A stretch of DNA of 64,000 nt from Lysobacteraceae bacterium CU05-9 (GCA_007556525.1 SWJS01000001.1:620184-684183), one strand, 5' to 3'. Shown: positions 36,017 to 45,384, numbered from the stretch's first letter. Numbers and translations: made by a program. Notes: a model not told the origin generated them from the letters alone.

Positions 36017-37873
36017 ATGCGTCACCTTTCCCTGAAAATCACTGCGCTCACGATCGCAGTCGCGCAAGTTCTCGCGTCACCCGTCAGCGCAACGTCGCCC
36101 GTCAAGCCGCCACGCACGATCGACGACATGCGATTGCTGTACTGCCCTGCTCCGTTAACGGTGAGCGAGGAAGAAGCGATGGGTAACCGCGTTCGCGCAT
36201 ACTCCGGTAAGTCTGTCGGAAGGGTCCCAATGCCTTCGCCGCCACAGCCACCGGTCGTATTCGACGAACCAACTGCAATGGCATATCGCACGATGCCTGC
36301 TCCTCCGCCAGCGCCTCCTGCACCACCCGCACGTCCAGCGCCTCCGGCAACGTCAGTTGCGATGTCGCAACCTGTTGCAGAGATGGCTATGGCAACAACC
36401 CAAAGAGCCATGGGCAAACCATACATCGGCAATCCATTCCCGCAAAATCGCGAGAAGTACGCGCACAAGGATGACAACCGCGTGCAACGCACCGCTGACA
36501 ATCCAGTCTCAACGTTCTCCGTTGATGTCGATACAGGCAGCTATACGAATGTGCGCCGCATGATTTGTTCGGATAACTTCCTGGCCGCAGATGCCGTACG
36601 CGCCGAAGAATTTCTCAACTACTTCGACTTCAATCACCCTGCACCGACGTCGCGTGCCGTGCCGTTCCTCGTGACAACAGAACTGTCGCAAGCCGTGTGG
36701 AATCCGCAACGTGAAGTCATGATGATTGGCATCAAGGGCTATGACGTGGATCAGTCGCAGTTGCCGCCGGCGAATTTGGTGTTTTTGATTGACACTTCCG
36801 GATCGATGGATGAGCCGAACAAATTGCCACTCGTGAAATATTCGATGGAAAAAATCATCTCGCAACTCCGTCCTCAGGACCGCGTTTCGATCGTGACGTA
36901 TGCAGGTTCCGCAGGTCTCGTGCTTGAACCGACTTCCGGCGCGAACAAGAACAAGATCCGTGATGCCATCAAGCGCATGGATGCCGGTGGTTCAACGAAC
37001 GGCGGCGAAGGGATTGAACTTGCTTACGCCACCGCGAAGAAAAACCTCATGAATAACGGCATCAACCGCATCATCCTGGCAACCGATGGTGACTTCAACG
37101 TCGGCACCGTCAACACGGAAATGTTGAAGAACATGGTGGCGGATCAACGCAAGTCGGGAGTGTCGTTGACGACGCTGGGTTTCGGGTCGAATAACTACAA
37201 CGATGAATTGTCGGAGCAACTGGCGAACATCGGCAACGGTAACCACGCATACATCGACTCGCCGTTTGAAGCCGATCGCGTCATGCGTCGCGAACTCAAG
37301 TCGACGTTGTTTACGATTGCGAAGGACGTCAAAATCCAAGTCGAATTCAACCCTGCCCTCGTTTCCGAATACCGTTTGATCGGTTACGAAAATCGCATGT
37401 TGAACGAAGAGGATTTCGCCAATGATCAAGTCGATGCCGGCGAAATCGGTGCAGGACATTCGATTACGGCGATCTATGAGATCACACGTGTCGGCTCCGG
37501 TGCTGATCGACTGCCAACGCGCAAGTATTCGGGCAACGCAACGCCGCGCGGAAACTCCAACGAACTTGCAACGGTTAGCATGCGTTACAAGCTACCAAAT
37601 GAAGAGTCGTCGAAGTTGCTGACGTATCCGATCGCGGCGAATGCCGGCAAGGCAAGTCAACAACTCAAGTTTGCGTCTGCGGTCGTTGGTGCAGCGGATT
37701 ACTTGAAGGGCGGACGGAACTTCGACGGCTGGAATCTCGACAGCATGATCGCAACGGCTTACGCGAACATTGGCAATGACCCTGACAAAACCCGTCAGCA
37801 ATTCGCCGGCCTGATGCAGATTGCACGTGCGATGAAGGCCGGAGAAGTTTCGTCGCAGGGCGATTCCGAGTAA
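36017..37873 (+). CDS. Exported von Willebrand factor A domain protein (YfbK-like)
   Basis: A 618-residue protein. A signal peptide (about 1-25, cleavage after PVSA) is followed by a low-complexity region with YSGKSVGRVP (62-71), PPQPPVVFD (75-83) and a Pro/Ala stretch (93-111). A vWF_A N-terminal domain (PVSTFSVDVDTGSYTNVRRM), a VWA domain with MIDAS motif LIDTSGSM (Asp259) and a C-terminal DUF3520-like region follow. The ATG at 36017 is preferred because GGAG stands 6 nt upstream, whereas an in-frame ATG at 36005 has none. It is the first of three consecutive genes with an ECF sigma factor and an anti-sigma-like protein. Function is unknown beyond a likely adhesive or scaffold role. Confidence 0.85.
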   Translation: MRHLSLKITALTIAVAQVLASPVSATSPVKPPRTIDDMRLLYCPAPLTVSEEEAMGNRVRAYSGKSVGRVPMPSPPQPPVVFDEPTAMAYRTMPAPPPAPPAPPARPAPPATSVAMSQPVAEMAMATTQRAMGKPYIGNPFPQNREKYAHKDDNRVQRTADNPVSTFSVDVDTGSYTNVRRMICSDNFLAADAVRAEEFLNYFDFNHPAPTSRAVPFLVTTELSQAVWNPQREVMMIGIKGYDVDQSQLPPANLVFLIDTSGSMDEPNKLPLVKYSMEKIISQLRPQDRVSIVTYAGSAGLVLEPTSGANKNKIRDAIKRMDAGGSTNGGEGIELAYATAKKNLMNNGINRIILATDGDFNVGTVNTEMLKNMVADQRKSGVSLTTLGFGSNNYNDELSEQLANIGNGNHAYIDSPFEADRVMRRELKSTLFTIAKDVKIQVEFNPALVSEYRLIGYENRMLNEEDFANDQVDAGEIGAGHSITAIYEITRVGSGADRLPTRKYSGNATPRGNSNELATVSMRYKLPNEESSKLLTYPIAANAGKASQQLKFASAVVGAADYLKGGRNFDGWNLDSMIATAYANIGNDPDKTRQQFAGLMQIARAMKAGEVSSQGDSE

Positions 37874-37883
37874 TCTGGGTGGC

Positions 37884-38438
37884 ATGGATGGCACACCCGT
37901 CACTAGCGATGATGAATTGATGCACGCGTACGTGGCGGGTGATGCTGTCTCTTTTGAAACGTTGTATCGACGTTATGCCGATCGGCTGCATGGTTACATT
38001 TACCGGTTGGTGCAGAACGAAGCGGTCTGCGATGAGATTTATCAGGACACGTGGCAGCGAGTCATTCAAGCGCGCGAAAGTTATCGTGCAGATGGAACGT
38101 TCAAGGCATGGTTGTTTCAGATTGCGCACAATCGTGTGAGGGATTTTTGGCGATCGAAGTCGATTTCGCTGGAAGTGCCGGATGTCGATGGCGCGTTTAC
38201 CGAGAACCTCAGTCATGACGAGACACCGGAAGCGGAGTTGAGTGTTTTTGAAACGCGTCGACGGGTGCGGATGGCATTGGATGAGTTGCCTGCTGAGCAG
38301 AAGGCCGCCGTTTTGATGCGGCTCGACCAGGAAATGACGTTGGAGGAAATCGGTGTGGTGATGGGCGTCAATCGCGAAACGGTGAAGTCACGGCTTCGCT
38401 ATGCGATGGACAAGTTACGGCAGAGGATGAGCACATGA
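37884..38438 (+). CDS. ECF-type RNA polymerase sigma factor
   Basis: A 184-residue extracytoplasmic-function sigma factor. Region 2 runs from DAVSFETLYRRYADRLHGYI to FKAWLFQIAHNRVRDFWR. Region 4 has LDELPAEQKAAVLMRLDQEM and the helix-turn-helix TLEEIGVVMGVNRETVKSRL. It starts 10 bp after the vWA gene and overlaps the next gene by 4 nt (ATGA), the usual arrangement of a sigma factor with its anti-sigma factor. No typical ECF promoter upstream of the cluster could be identified with confidence. Confidence 0.9.
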   Translation: MDGTPVTSDDELMHAYVAGDAVSFETLYRRYADRLHGYIYRLVQNEAVCDEIYQDTWQRVIQARESYRADGTFKAWLFQIAHNRVRDFWRSKSISLEVPDVDGAFTENLSHDETPEAELSVFETRRRVRMALDELPAEQKAAVLMRLDQEMTLEEIGVVMGVNRETVKSRLRYAMDKLRQRMST

Positions 38439-39325
38439 GCGATAAATTTGATGATGCTTTGACGCCGGAAGAACAGCGCCTCGCAGCGTTGCTGGCCACG
38501 GATGCGCCGAAGCGCAAGCCGAATCCTGCGTTGGATGCGGCGATTTTGAGCGCTGCGCGTGATGCCGTTGCACCTAAGCCCGCTGCAACACCAATCAAGC
38601 GAAACAAATGGGCGCCGTATGCAGGACTTGCTGCAACTGTTGCGCTTTCAGGCTTCCTGTTGCTGCGCTATGGCAACGTGGATGACATCCCCAATGTACC
38701 GAACGCAAGTGACGCCTCACAGGATCAAGCGTCCGCACCGGCGGAATCGGCGGTACCGGTAGGAGCCGTTGCTGACGAGGTGACCACAGCAAATTCTGCC
38801 GCAACTGAAGTCGCAGCTGTTGCACCACGAGCCGCGACGGTGGTTAGCAGGCCTGCCGAGAAACGGAGAGTCGCGCATACGATCGCAGCTGCGCCACCCG
38901 CGCCTCCGCAACCACCAGTGGTCTTCGATGACCCCTCGCCCATCGCATACCCTGCGCCTCCTCCTGCCCCTCCCGCACCACCTTCGCGTCCTGCACCACC
39001 TGCGCCGCCTGTATCTCCTGCACCACAAGCAGTTGCGGCCGAAGCCGCCGACGCGCCAGTCAAGGAAATTTCAGCTGAGCGTAGTTATTCAGGACGTAGC
39101 CAAGCGATGTCTGCGAAATCCGTCGGCAGAATACCTGTTGCAGGCGCACGGATGGTCAGCATTCCTTTCAGCGAAGACGCGAAACTGGACCGAGACGCGT
39201 GGATCAGGCGCGTCGAGCAACGGCTCGCGCAAGGCGATCGCGATGGCGCGAAGGAAAGCCTCAACGCATTGTTGAAGCGACATCCCGACGCAACACTACC
39301 GAAGGCTTTGGAAGAACTCCGCTAG
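38435..39325 (+). CDS. Proline-rich anti-sigma-like membrane protein
   Basis: A 296-residue protein. A cytoplasmic N-terminus of about 58 residues carries no zinc-finger motif, and one membrane helix lies at about 59-78. A long Ala/Pro-rich periplasmic linker contains PPQPPVVFD (157-165), a PAPPPAPPAPP stretch, and KSVGRIP (228-234). A helical C-terminal domain (about 250-296, DAWIRRVEQRLAQGDRDGAK) resembles domains seen in other membrane-bound anti-sigma-like proteins. The position directly after the ECF gene and the topology suggest it restrains that sigma factor. Its linker motifs reappear in the vWA protein. Its stop overlaps the convergent E1 gene by 4 bp. Confidence 0.7.
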   Translation: MSDKFDDALTPEEQRLAALLATDAPKRKPNPALDAAILSAARDAVAPKPAATPIKRNKWAPYAGLAATVALSGFLLLRYGNVDDIPNVPNASDASQDQASAPAESAVPVGAVADEVTTANSAATEVAAVAPRAATVVSRPAEKRRVAHTIAAAPPAPPQPPVVFDDPSPIAYPAPPPAPPAPPSRPAPPAPPVSPAPQAVAAEAADAPVKEISAERSYSGRSQAMSAKSVGRIPVAGARMVSIPFSEDAKLDRDAWIRRVEQRLAQGDRDGAKESLNALLKRHPDATLPKALEELR

Positions 39326-41592
39326 AACGCAGAGTTGATCCGCGCAACGATTTCTTCCTCGCTTGGAATCACCGCCAAGGCAGCACCCGCCAACGGCGTA
39401 TACGTATCCGCGCCGGTGATGCGTTCGATCGGCAACTTGCCGAAATCATTCTCGACCAGTGATGTCACGATCGCTTCACCGACGCTTGCGCTGTGGCGAC
39501 CCTCATCAACGACGAGGATGCGACGGGGATCGCCGAGGTTTTTGACCATCCATTTCGGATCGAATGGAACCAACCAACGAATATCGAGAACTTCAACTTG
39601 CCATTTGCGTTCTAAAGCAATCTGACGCGCAGCACGTAAACTCATCGGCACACCGTTGCCATACGTCACGATCGTGAGATCATTGCGCGCCTTCGGCTTC
39701 ACTGCGCCATCTGAAACGAAAGCAGAAGAATATTTGCGGCCTTCACCGATTTTGATGGCTTTATCCGGTGCAGGATATGGAAACTGCCACAAACCGTCGC
39801 CTGGCTCCCACAGATCCTTGGTCATGTACAACGCAATCGGCTCGAGGAAAATACTCACCCGTCCATCCACCGCGCTCAAGGCCATCTGCGTACGCAACAT
39901 CATCGCAGCGTCATCACCACGCGATGGACAACCAACGATGAGCCCAGGTACATCACGCAATGCGGCAAACGAATTGTCGTTGTGGAAGTGACCGCCAAAA
40001 CCACGTTGGTAGCCAAGTCCGGCAATGCGCACGACCATCGGATTCGCGAATTGATTATTCGAGAAAAACTGCAATGAAGCCGCCTCACCCCGAATCTGAT
40101 CACACGCATTGTGGAAGTATGCGAGATATTGAATCTCAGGGATCGGCATCATCCCGACATTCGCGAAGCCTTGCGCCATGCCGAGAATCATCGTTTCATC
40201 CAGCAGCGTGTTGAAGACGCGACGGGAACCGAAGGCTTTCTGCAGGTTCTTAGTGATCGTGTAAACGCCACCCTTCTGCGCAACGTCCTCACCGAACACC
40301 AACGTCGATGGATACTTCGCCATCACATCATGCAGCGCTTGATTGATCTGAATCGCCATGTGACGTGGCGGCTGATCTTCCGGCAGCTTATCGCCGAAAA
40401 CTTCCGCGCGCCGCGCATCGTAATCATTCCGCTTCGCTTCTGCATTCACGGCAGCTGGCGAATACGGCGCCAACGGTTTCATGATGTCCTTAAGCTTCGA
40501 AAGCTTCGGACGCTTGTCCGCCTTCTCAGCCGCATCGAAACACTTCGCACGGATCTCTTCGTTGAACGCCAGCAATTTCTCCGGCGTCATCAGACCACGC
40601 GACAAAACCAACGCGGCGGAACGCAACAACGGATCGGATGCTTCGACGGCACACAACTCATCAATCGGACGCCATTCAATTTCGAAGTCCGTACCCGCGT
40701 GCCCCATGATACGCGTTGTACGCAAATGCAAGAACGTCGGACGGCGCGTCGTGCGGCAATGCTCCACAGCACGCTGCACATCCGCGAAACCACCCTCAAG
40801 ATCCAGCCCATCGGCATAGAAGTAATCCAAACCATGCATGTTGGAGAAACGCGATGCGATCCAGTTGGTGGGTGTTTTGACGGAGATACCAATGCCGTTG
40901 TCTTCGCAAACAAACAGAACAGGTGCCGGCAAACCCTGGTGCGCGGTCCATGCCGCTGCGTTGAACGCAGTTTGCGCGGTCGCGTGATTCGCGGAGGCAT
41001 CACCGAACGAACAAATCGTGATGCTGTCATCCGGCACTGGCAACGCATGCTTCAAGCGCTTCGCGGATTCAATCGCAACAGCGGTTCCCAAAGCCTTCGG
41101 CAAATGCGACGCAATCGTCGAAGTCTGCGGCAAAACCCACAATGGCTTCGAACCCCAAACCTTGTGACGACCACCGGATGCCGGATCTTCCGAGCTCGCC
41201 GCAAACGACAACGCCGAATCCATGATCGGATCCATGTCCGGCAACTTGCGGAATCGCTCTGCCATGAAGGCACCGGAACGATAATGCAAAAACGCCATGT
41301 CCGTATGCCGCGTCGCCCGCGCCACCATCGCATTGCCTTCGTGACCCGAAGAACCGATCGTGTAGAACACTTTGTTTTGGACACGCAACACACGTGCCAT
41401 CAAATCCAAATGACGCGAAATCAATTGCGATTCAATCAACTCGAGAAGATCGTGATCAGATAACGACGACGAACCCGCCGCAGAATCACCCTTCCAATCG
41501 CGCACAAACTCGACCCAGTTGTCGTCACAAATCTGCGCACGGTTCAAACCCTTCATTCGCGCAGGGATGGGATCAGGAACGTTTCGGAACAT
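39322..41592 (-). CDS. Fused alpha/beta 2-oxo acid dehydrogenase E1 component
   Basis: A 756-residue protein joining E1-alpha (about 1-385) and E1-beta (about 400-756). The alpha part has the thiamine diphosphate motif beginning CSFGDASANHATAQTAF and closing at CEDNGIG. The beta part has VFGEDVAQKGGVY and RITGADTYTPLAG. The closest functional class is branched-chain or general 2-oxo acid dehydrogenases (2-oxoisovalerate type). E2 and E3 genes are not adjacent, so the complex must be assembled from elsewhere. Its ATG overlaps the stop of the upstream GNAT gene by one base. Confidence 0.85.
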   Translation of the reverse strand: MFRNVPDPIPARMKGLNRAQICDDNWVEFVRDWKGDSAAGSSSLSDHDLLELIESQLISRHLDLMARVLRVQNKVFYTIGSSGHEGNAMVARATRHTDMAFLHYRSGAFMAERFRKLPDMDPIMDSALSFAASSEDPASGGRHKVWGSKPLWVLPQTSTIASHLPKALGTAVAIESAKRLKHALPVPDDSITICSFGDASANHATAQTAFNAAAWTAHQGLPAPVLFVCEDNGIGISVKTPTNWIASRFSNMHGLDYFYADGLDLEGGFADVQRAVEHCRTTRRPTFLHLRTTRIMGHAGTDFEIEWRPIDELCAVEASDPLLRSAALVLSRGLMTPEKLLAFNEEIRAKCFDAAEKADKRPKLSKLKDIMKPLAPYSPAAVNAEAKRNDYDARRAEVFGDKLPEDQPPRHMAIQINQALHDVMAKYPSTLVFGEDVAQKGGVYTITKNLQKAFGSRRVFNTLLDETMILGMAQGFANVGMMPIPEIQYLAYFHNACDQIRGEAASLQFFSNNQFANPMVVRIAGLGYQRGFGGHFHNDNSFAALRDVPGLIVGCPSRGDDAAMMLRTQMALSAVDGRVSIFLEPIALYMTKDLWEPGDGLWQFPYPAPDKAIKIGEGRKYSSAFVSDGAVKPKARNDLTIVTYGNGVPMSLRAARQIALERKWQVEVLDIRWLVPFDPKWMVKNLGDPRRILVVDEGRHSASVGEAIVTSLVENDFGKLPIERITGADTYTPLAGAALAVIPSEEEIVARINSAF

Positions 41593-42170
41593 TACGGACT
41601 CAACAAATCAAGAAATTTCAGACGGTTCGTGGCCCACTCCTCGCGGGACTGATGCCACAACTCCACTTCAACGCCACTACCAGCAGGCGGCAGCTCAACG
41701 ACTTCTTCGGTGTGCGAACCTAAACGACGCGCGAGAACTTTCGATGCTTCATTTGGCGCTTGAATCGAATGCACGATCCGCGTCCAACCAAGATTGTCGA
41801 ACGCCCAATCCATCGTCGCGGCCGCAGCCTCGAGCGCATAACCCTTGCCAAAAAACTTCGGTCTTATCGCCCAACCCACTTCATGCCCGGGCCAATCAAG
41901 CGGATACCAAGGTCCCACTTGACCGACGAACTCACCCGATGACTTCTCGACGATGGAAAACATCGCGAACCCTTGTAACTGCCACGCACCCGGCATTTGC
42001 AAAAACCGTCGCCACGCGCCCGGCTGATCCAAATGTCCACCAATGTAGCGCGCCGCGTCTTCATCACAGACGATCTCGCAATAGCCTGCGAAGTCCTCAA
42101 TGACAGGAACGCGCAACAGCAACCGCGACGTTTCGATCGAAGGGCCTTGCAGTGGCGTCACCAAGCTCAT
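41592..42170 (-). CDS. GNAT acetyltransferase, RimJ/RimL-like
   Basis: A 192-residue protein beginning with the typical ETSRLLLRVPVIEDFAGYCE. VGPWYPLDWPGHEVGWAIRP and GKGYALEAAAATMDWAFD cover the acetyl-CoA binding region, and SIQAPNEASKVLARRLGSH is the usual following motif. Members acetylate N-termini or small molecules; the substrate is unknown here. It lies 6 bp after the acyl-CoA dehydrogenase gene and 1 nt overlaps the E1 gene, so it is in one transcript with two CoA-linked catabolic enzymes. Confidence 0.88.
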   Translation of the reverse strand: MSLVTPLQGPSIETSRLLLRVPVIEDFAGYCEIVCDEDAARYIGGHLDQPGAWRRFLQMPGAWQLQGFAMFSIVEKSSGEFVGQVGPWYPLDWPGHEVGWAIRPKFFGKGYALEAAAATMDWAFDNLGWTRIVHSIQAPNEASKVLARRLGSHTEEVVELPPAGSGVEVELWHQSREEWATNRLKFLDLLSP

Positions 42171-42176
42171 CGTGAT

Positions 42177-43340
42177 TTAGAACGCGTTGATGCCCGTCAG
42201 TTCACGACCAATGACCAACTGGTGCACCGTCTCGGTGCCCTCATACGTGATCACGGACTCGAGATTCAATGCGTGACGGATGGCGTTGTGTTCGGTGGTA
42301 ATACCGGCACCGCCGAGCAAATCGCGGCACTCACGCGCGATATCAATCGCCATGCGGCAGTTGTTCCACTTCGCCAGCGACACATGCTGCGGCATCATGG
42401 TGCCTTCGTCCTTCATGCGACCCAGGCGTAAGGCCATCAACTGCGCCAACGTGATGCGGCGGGCCATTTCGGCCATCTTGATCTGTGCACTTTGCGTTGC
42501 GGCGACTGGACGGTCAAACAAAATACGCTCACCCGTATACGCCAACACTTCCTGCAAGCAAGCTTGTGCGGATCCAATCGGACCCCACGAAATGCCGTAA
42601 CGCGCTTGCGTCAAACAACCCAACGGACCCTTAAGTCCCTTGACGTTTGGCAAACGATTTTCTTCAGGGACACGGACGTTGTCGAAGAACAACGCACCGG
42701 TGATTGACGCGCGCAGCGACATCTTGTGCTTGATTTCCTGCGCCGTAAATCCAGGTGTACCCTTCTCGATCACGAAGCCTTGAATGCCATCTTCCGTTTG
42801 CGCCCAGACGATCGCGATGTCGGCGATGGTGCCGTTGGTAATCCACATTTTGGAACCGTTGATGACCCAATCCGAACCGTCGCGCTTCGCATGTGTCTTC
42901 ATGTTCGAAGGATCCGAACCACCGTGCGCTTCGGTCAAGCCAAAGCAACCAATCGTCTTGCCCGCTGCCATCGAAGGCAACCAACGTTGGCGCTGTTCTT
43001 CAGTACCGTACGCGTAGATCGGATACATGCACAACGAGGACTGCACCGAAACGAATGAACGCAAACCGCTGTCGCCGCGCTCGAGCTCCTGACAGATCAG
43101 ACCATAAGAAACGGAATTCAATTCAGCGCAACCGTATTCGGCCGGTAGCGATGAGCCGAGCAAACCTAATTCGGCAACTTCCGGAATCCACTCCTTCGGG
43201 AATCGGGCTTCATCGAATGCATCACCGATAATCGGCAAAACCCGCGAATCCACGAATTTCGCCGTCGCCTCCTGGACTGCCCGCTCCTCTTCTGAGAGCA
43301 TCGAACGAATGTCATACAAATCCAGAGGATTCAAACCCAT
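42177..43340 (-). CDS. Acyl-CoA dehydrogenase, glutaryl-CoA dehydrogenase-like
   Basis: A 387-residue flavoenzyme. FGLTEAHGGSDPSNMKTHAKR and WITNGTIADIAIVWA line the FAD site. The catalytic base lies in TYEGTETVHQLVIGRELTG near 365-383, very like glutaryl-CoA dehydrogenases. That enzyme converts glutaryl-CoA to crotonyl-CoA in lysine and tryptophan breakdown. The close match is at family level, and other acyl substrates remain possible. The ATG is preceded by GGAA at 8 nt. Confidence 0.87.
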   Translation of the reverse strand: MGLNPLDLYDIRSMLSEEERAVQEATAKFVDSRVLPIIGDAFDEARFPKEWIPEVAELGLLGSSLPAEYGCAELNSVSYGLICQELERGDSGLRSFVSVQSSLCMYPIYAYGTEEQRQRWLPSMAAGKTIGCFGLTEAHGGSDPSNMKTHAKRDGSDWVINGSKMWITNGTIADIAIVWAQTEDGIQGFVIEKGTPGFTAQEIKHKMSLRASITGALFFDNVRVPEENRLPNVKGLKGPLGCLTQARYGISWGPIGSAQACLQEVLAYTGERILFDRPVAATQSAQIKMAEMARRITLAQLMALRLGRMKDEGTMMPQHVSLAKWNNCRMAIDIARECRDLLGGAGITTEHNAIRHALNLESVITYEGTETVHQLVIGRELTGINAF

Positions 43341-43394
43341 GAGACGAAATTCCGTGTTTTGATGAATCCCTATTGTAGCCTTTCATGAACACCC

Positions 43395-43427
43395 AAAAAA
43401 ACAGGGTTCACCTTTCGGCAAACCCTG
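43395..43427 (-). terminator. Rho-independent terminator
   Basis: On the minus strand a 7-bp stem (CAGGGTT with AACCCTG, 12-nt loop) precedes seven T residues. It lies 45 bp downstream of the glycine-zipper protein gene and separates it from the acyl-CoA dehydrogenase gene. Confidence 0.82.
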
Positions 43428-43471
43428 CTCCGTAAGATCCCCTGATCAATTGGGGCTACAGCAAACTTGAT

Positions 43472-44194
43472 TTAGCGGGCAACCACGACACCGTTGCGGA
43501 TTGGAAGCGTCGCACCCTTCGGACGGCTTGCGGTACGCAAAGTACCCGTCTGGCCGTTCGGCTGACGATAGGTCACAAGATAACCGGTCGTCTTCGTCGT
43601 GGTCGACTTATCCGTCACCGTGCGGCATTGACGCTCGGTTGTGGTGTAAACACGGCCACCGACATGACGACGGTCAACGCGGTTACCAATGAAACCACCG
43701 GCGACCGCACCAGCTGCCGTCGCTGCTTTACGACCGGTGCCACCACCAACCTGATTACCGACCAGGCCACCAATCACAGCACCTGCAACCGTACCGCCAA
43801 CGTTACCGTCACGTTCCGGTGCGCGGCGTTGTACGGCAACGTCATTACAGACCTGACGTGGCGTATTCTGCGCGACCGACTTTGTGATCGGGTCCACGTT
43901 GAGGATCGTTGCGCGCGATGGCGCCGCAGGCTTTGGAGCGGCCGCCGGAGCAGCTGTGGCAACGAGCGATGCTGGTTGCAGTTGCGTCGGCGCAACTTGC
44001 GCAGGTTCAATCGTTTGCGTTGGCGAAGCAAATTCCTGCGAAAGGTTCGCGTTATCAGCCGTAACCGGCATGATGATCTGCGAAGCTGGCTGACCGGCAG
44101 TTTGACTGAAGTTAATCGTATTGTATGCGGCATACGCGACACCGCCCATTACTGCTGCACCAAGTGCAATTGCCAAAACAGTCTTATTGTTCAC
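43472..44194 (-). CDS. Glycine-zipper 2TM domain envelope protein
   Basis: A 240-residue protein with an N-terminal signal peptide or anchor (KTVLAIALGAAVMGGVAYAA) and an Ala/Pro-rich linker. A glycine-zipper region near 140-180 reads GTVAGAVIGGLVGNQVGGG and AATAAGAVAGGFIGNRVD, as in the Rick_17kDa/SlyB-type 2TM family. A C-terminal basic domain contains TTERQCRTVTD and VTYRQPNGQTGTLR. The GTG at 44194 is chosen because GGAG stands 7 nt upstream; the frame is open ten codons further. Function unknown; family members are envelope structural or stress proteins. Confidence 0.8.
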   Translation of the reverse strand: MNNKTVLAIALGAAVMGGVAYAAYNTINFSQTAGQPASQIIMPVTADNANLSQEFASPTQTIEPAQVAPTQLQPASLVATAAPAAAPKPAAPSRATILNVDPITKSVAQNTPRQVCNDVAVQRRAPERDGNVGGTVAGAVIGGLVGNQVGGGTGRKAATAAGAVAGGFIGNRVDRRHVGGRVYTTTERQCRTVTDKSTTTKTTGYLVTYRQPNGQTGTLRTASRPKGATLPIRNGVVVAR

Positions 44195-44355
44195 AGGTTT
44201 TCTCCTCTTTCGAACAATGGTCATTTCTGACCCTTGAACCCATTAGAACCTTTCGTTCCTTAATCAATGCCAGCGCAAAAGTTAAAACCCCTTGTTTTGT
44301 GCCCTCAAACCACCCATTCTGAAATCATGGTTAATCTTTGGGTAGGGACCCGTTA

Positions 44356-44610
44356 ATGAGAACTCCAATTGTTGCTTTACTCATGCGCTTTCTCGGCGGA
44401 CTGCGCTTCCCCACACTGCTGAAGCTTTCCGCAGTGTTGTTCGTCATTTCATTGTTCACGCCGATTCCGATGATTGATGAGTTGATCTTTGGTTTGACGA
44501 CGTTGATTTTGGCATCGTGGAAGAAGCATTCGGACGAAAAGAAAATTCCGAAGGCCGATCCAAACGCACGTCCGGTCATCGAGCACAACGAAGTCAACAA
44601 GCGCCGCTAA
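44356..44610 (+). CDS. Small membrane protein, DUF6116-like
   Basis: An 84-residue protein: MRTPIVALLMRFLGGLRFPTL, then a hydrophobic stretch (LLKLSAVLFVISLFTPIP, DELIFGLTTLILASW) and a charged C-terminal tail. The pattern RFLGxLRFPTLxKL fits a small family found in Xanthomonadales that I recall as DUF6116. The ATG at 44356 follows AGGGA by about 9 nt; an in-frame TTG at 44338 would add six residues and is less likely. The tatD gene starts 6 bp after the stop. Confidence 0.7.
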   Translation: MRTPIVALLMRFLGGLRFPTLLKLSAVLFVISLFTPIPMIDELIFGLTTLILASWKKHSDEKKIPKADPNARPVIEHNEVNKRR

Positions 44611-44616
44611 CGCTTC

Positions 44617-45384
44617 ATGCAGCTCGTCGATACGCACTGTCATCTTGATGCAGCGTCGTTCGATGCAGATCGTGACGCGGTGATTCGGCGAGCACGTGAT
44701 GCGGGAGTGACGAGACAAGTCATTCCCGCCATCAATCGCGAGACTTGGGACGCCGTTCGTTTGCTATGCGAGCAATACGACGGACTTTACCCTGCCTACG
44801 GATTTCATCCGATGTATCTCGATGATCAGAAGCATGAGTACGTGGATGAACTCCGCGAATACGTTGCCAATCATAAGACGTATGCCATCGGCGAGTGCGG
44901 GCTCGACTTCTTCGTCGAAGGATTGGATGCGGATGAGCAGAAGTGGTTTTTTGAAGAGCAATTACGCATCGCACGTGATTTGAAGTTGCCCGCGATCATC
45001 CACGCGCGCCGTGCTGTTGACCAAGTGCTGTCAGCGATCAAACGCTTTGGTCCGTTGACCGGTGTCGTGCATAGCTTTCCAGGCAGCTACGATCAAGCGA
45101 GTCGCTTGAATGATCTGGGTTTCAAAATCAGTCTCGGCGGCCCGATCACCTACGAGCGCGCGAACAAGTTGCGTGGTTTGGTCAAAACGATTCCGCTCGA
45201 ATGGCTGATGCTGGAATCCGATGCACCCGATCAACCGGATTCGCAAATTCGCGGGCAACGCAATGAGCCTAATCGCGTGCGACGCATCTGCGAAGAAGTG
45301 GCTTTGTTACGTGATGAAGATGAAACACACATCGCCGCAGTCACTACGGACAATGCAATTAAGCTGTTTGGGCTTCCCGCTTAG
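44617..45384 (+). CDS. TatD-family metal-dependent hydrolase
   Basis: A 255-residue TIM-barrel hydrolase. The metal ligands appear in VDTHCHLDAASF at the start and AIGECGLDFF near 91, with IHARRAVDQVL and VVHSFPGSY as later family motifs. LMLESDAPDQPD near 205 is typical. TatD proteins are DNases of repair and turnover. Its 3' end overlaps the convergent tcdA gene by 26 bp. Confidence 0.9.
   Translation: MQLVDTHCHLDAASFDADRDAVIRRARDAGVTRQVIPAINRETWDAVRLLCEQYDGLYPAYGFHPMYLDDQKHEYVDELREYVANHKTYAIGECGLDFFVEGLDADEQKWFFEEQLRIARDLKLPAIIHARRAVDQVLSAIKRFGPLTGVVHSFPGSYDQASRLNDLGFKISLGGPITYERANKLRGLVKTIPLEWLMLESDAPDQPDSQIRGQRNEPNRVRRICEEVALLRDEDETHIAAVTTDNAIKLFGLPA

Noticed and set aside
40111..41463. 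450-codon open frame on the plus strand inside the E1 gene
   Set aside because: Antisense to a conserved enzyme; its translation is Arg/His/Gln-rich with no motif.
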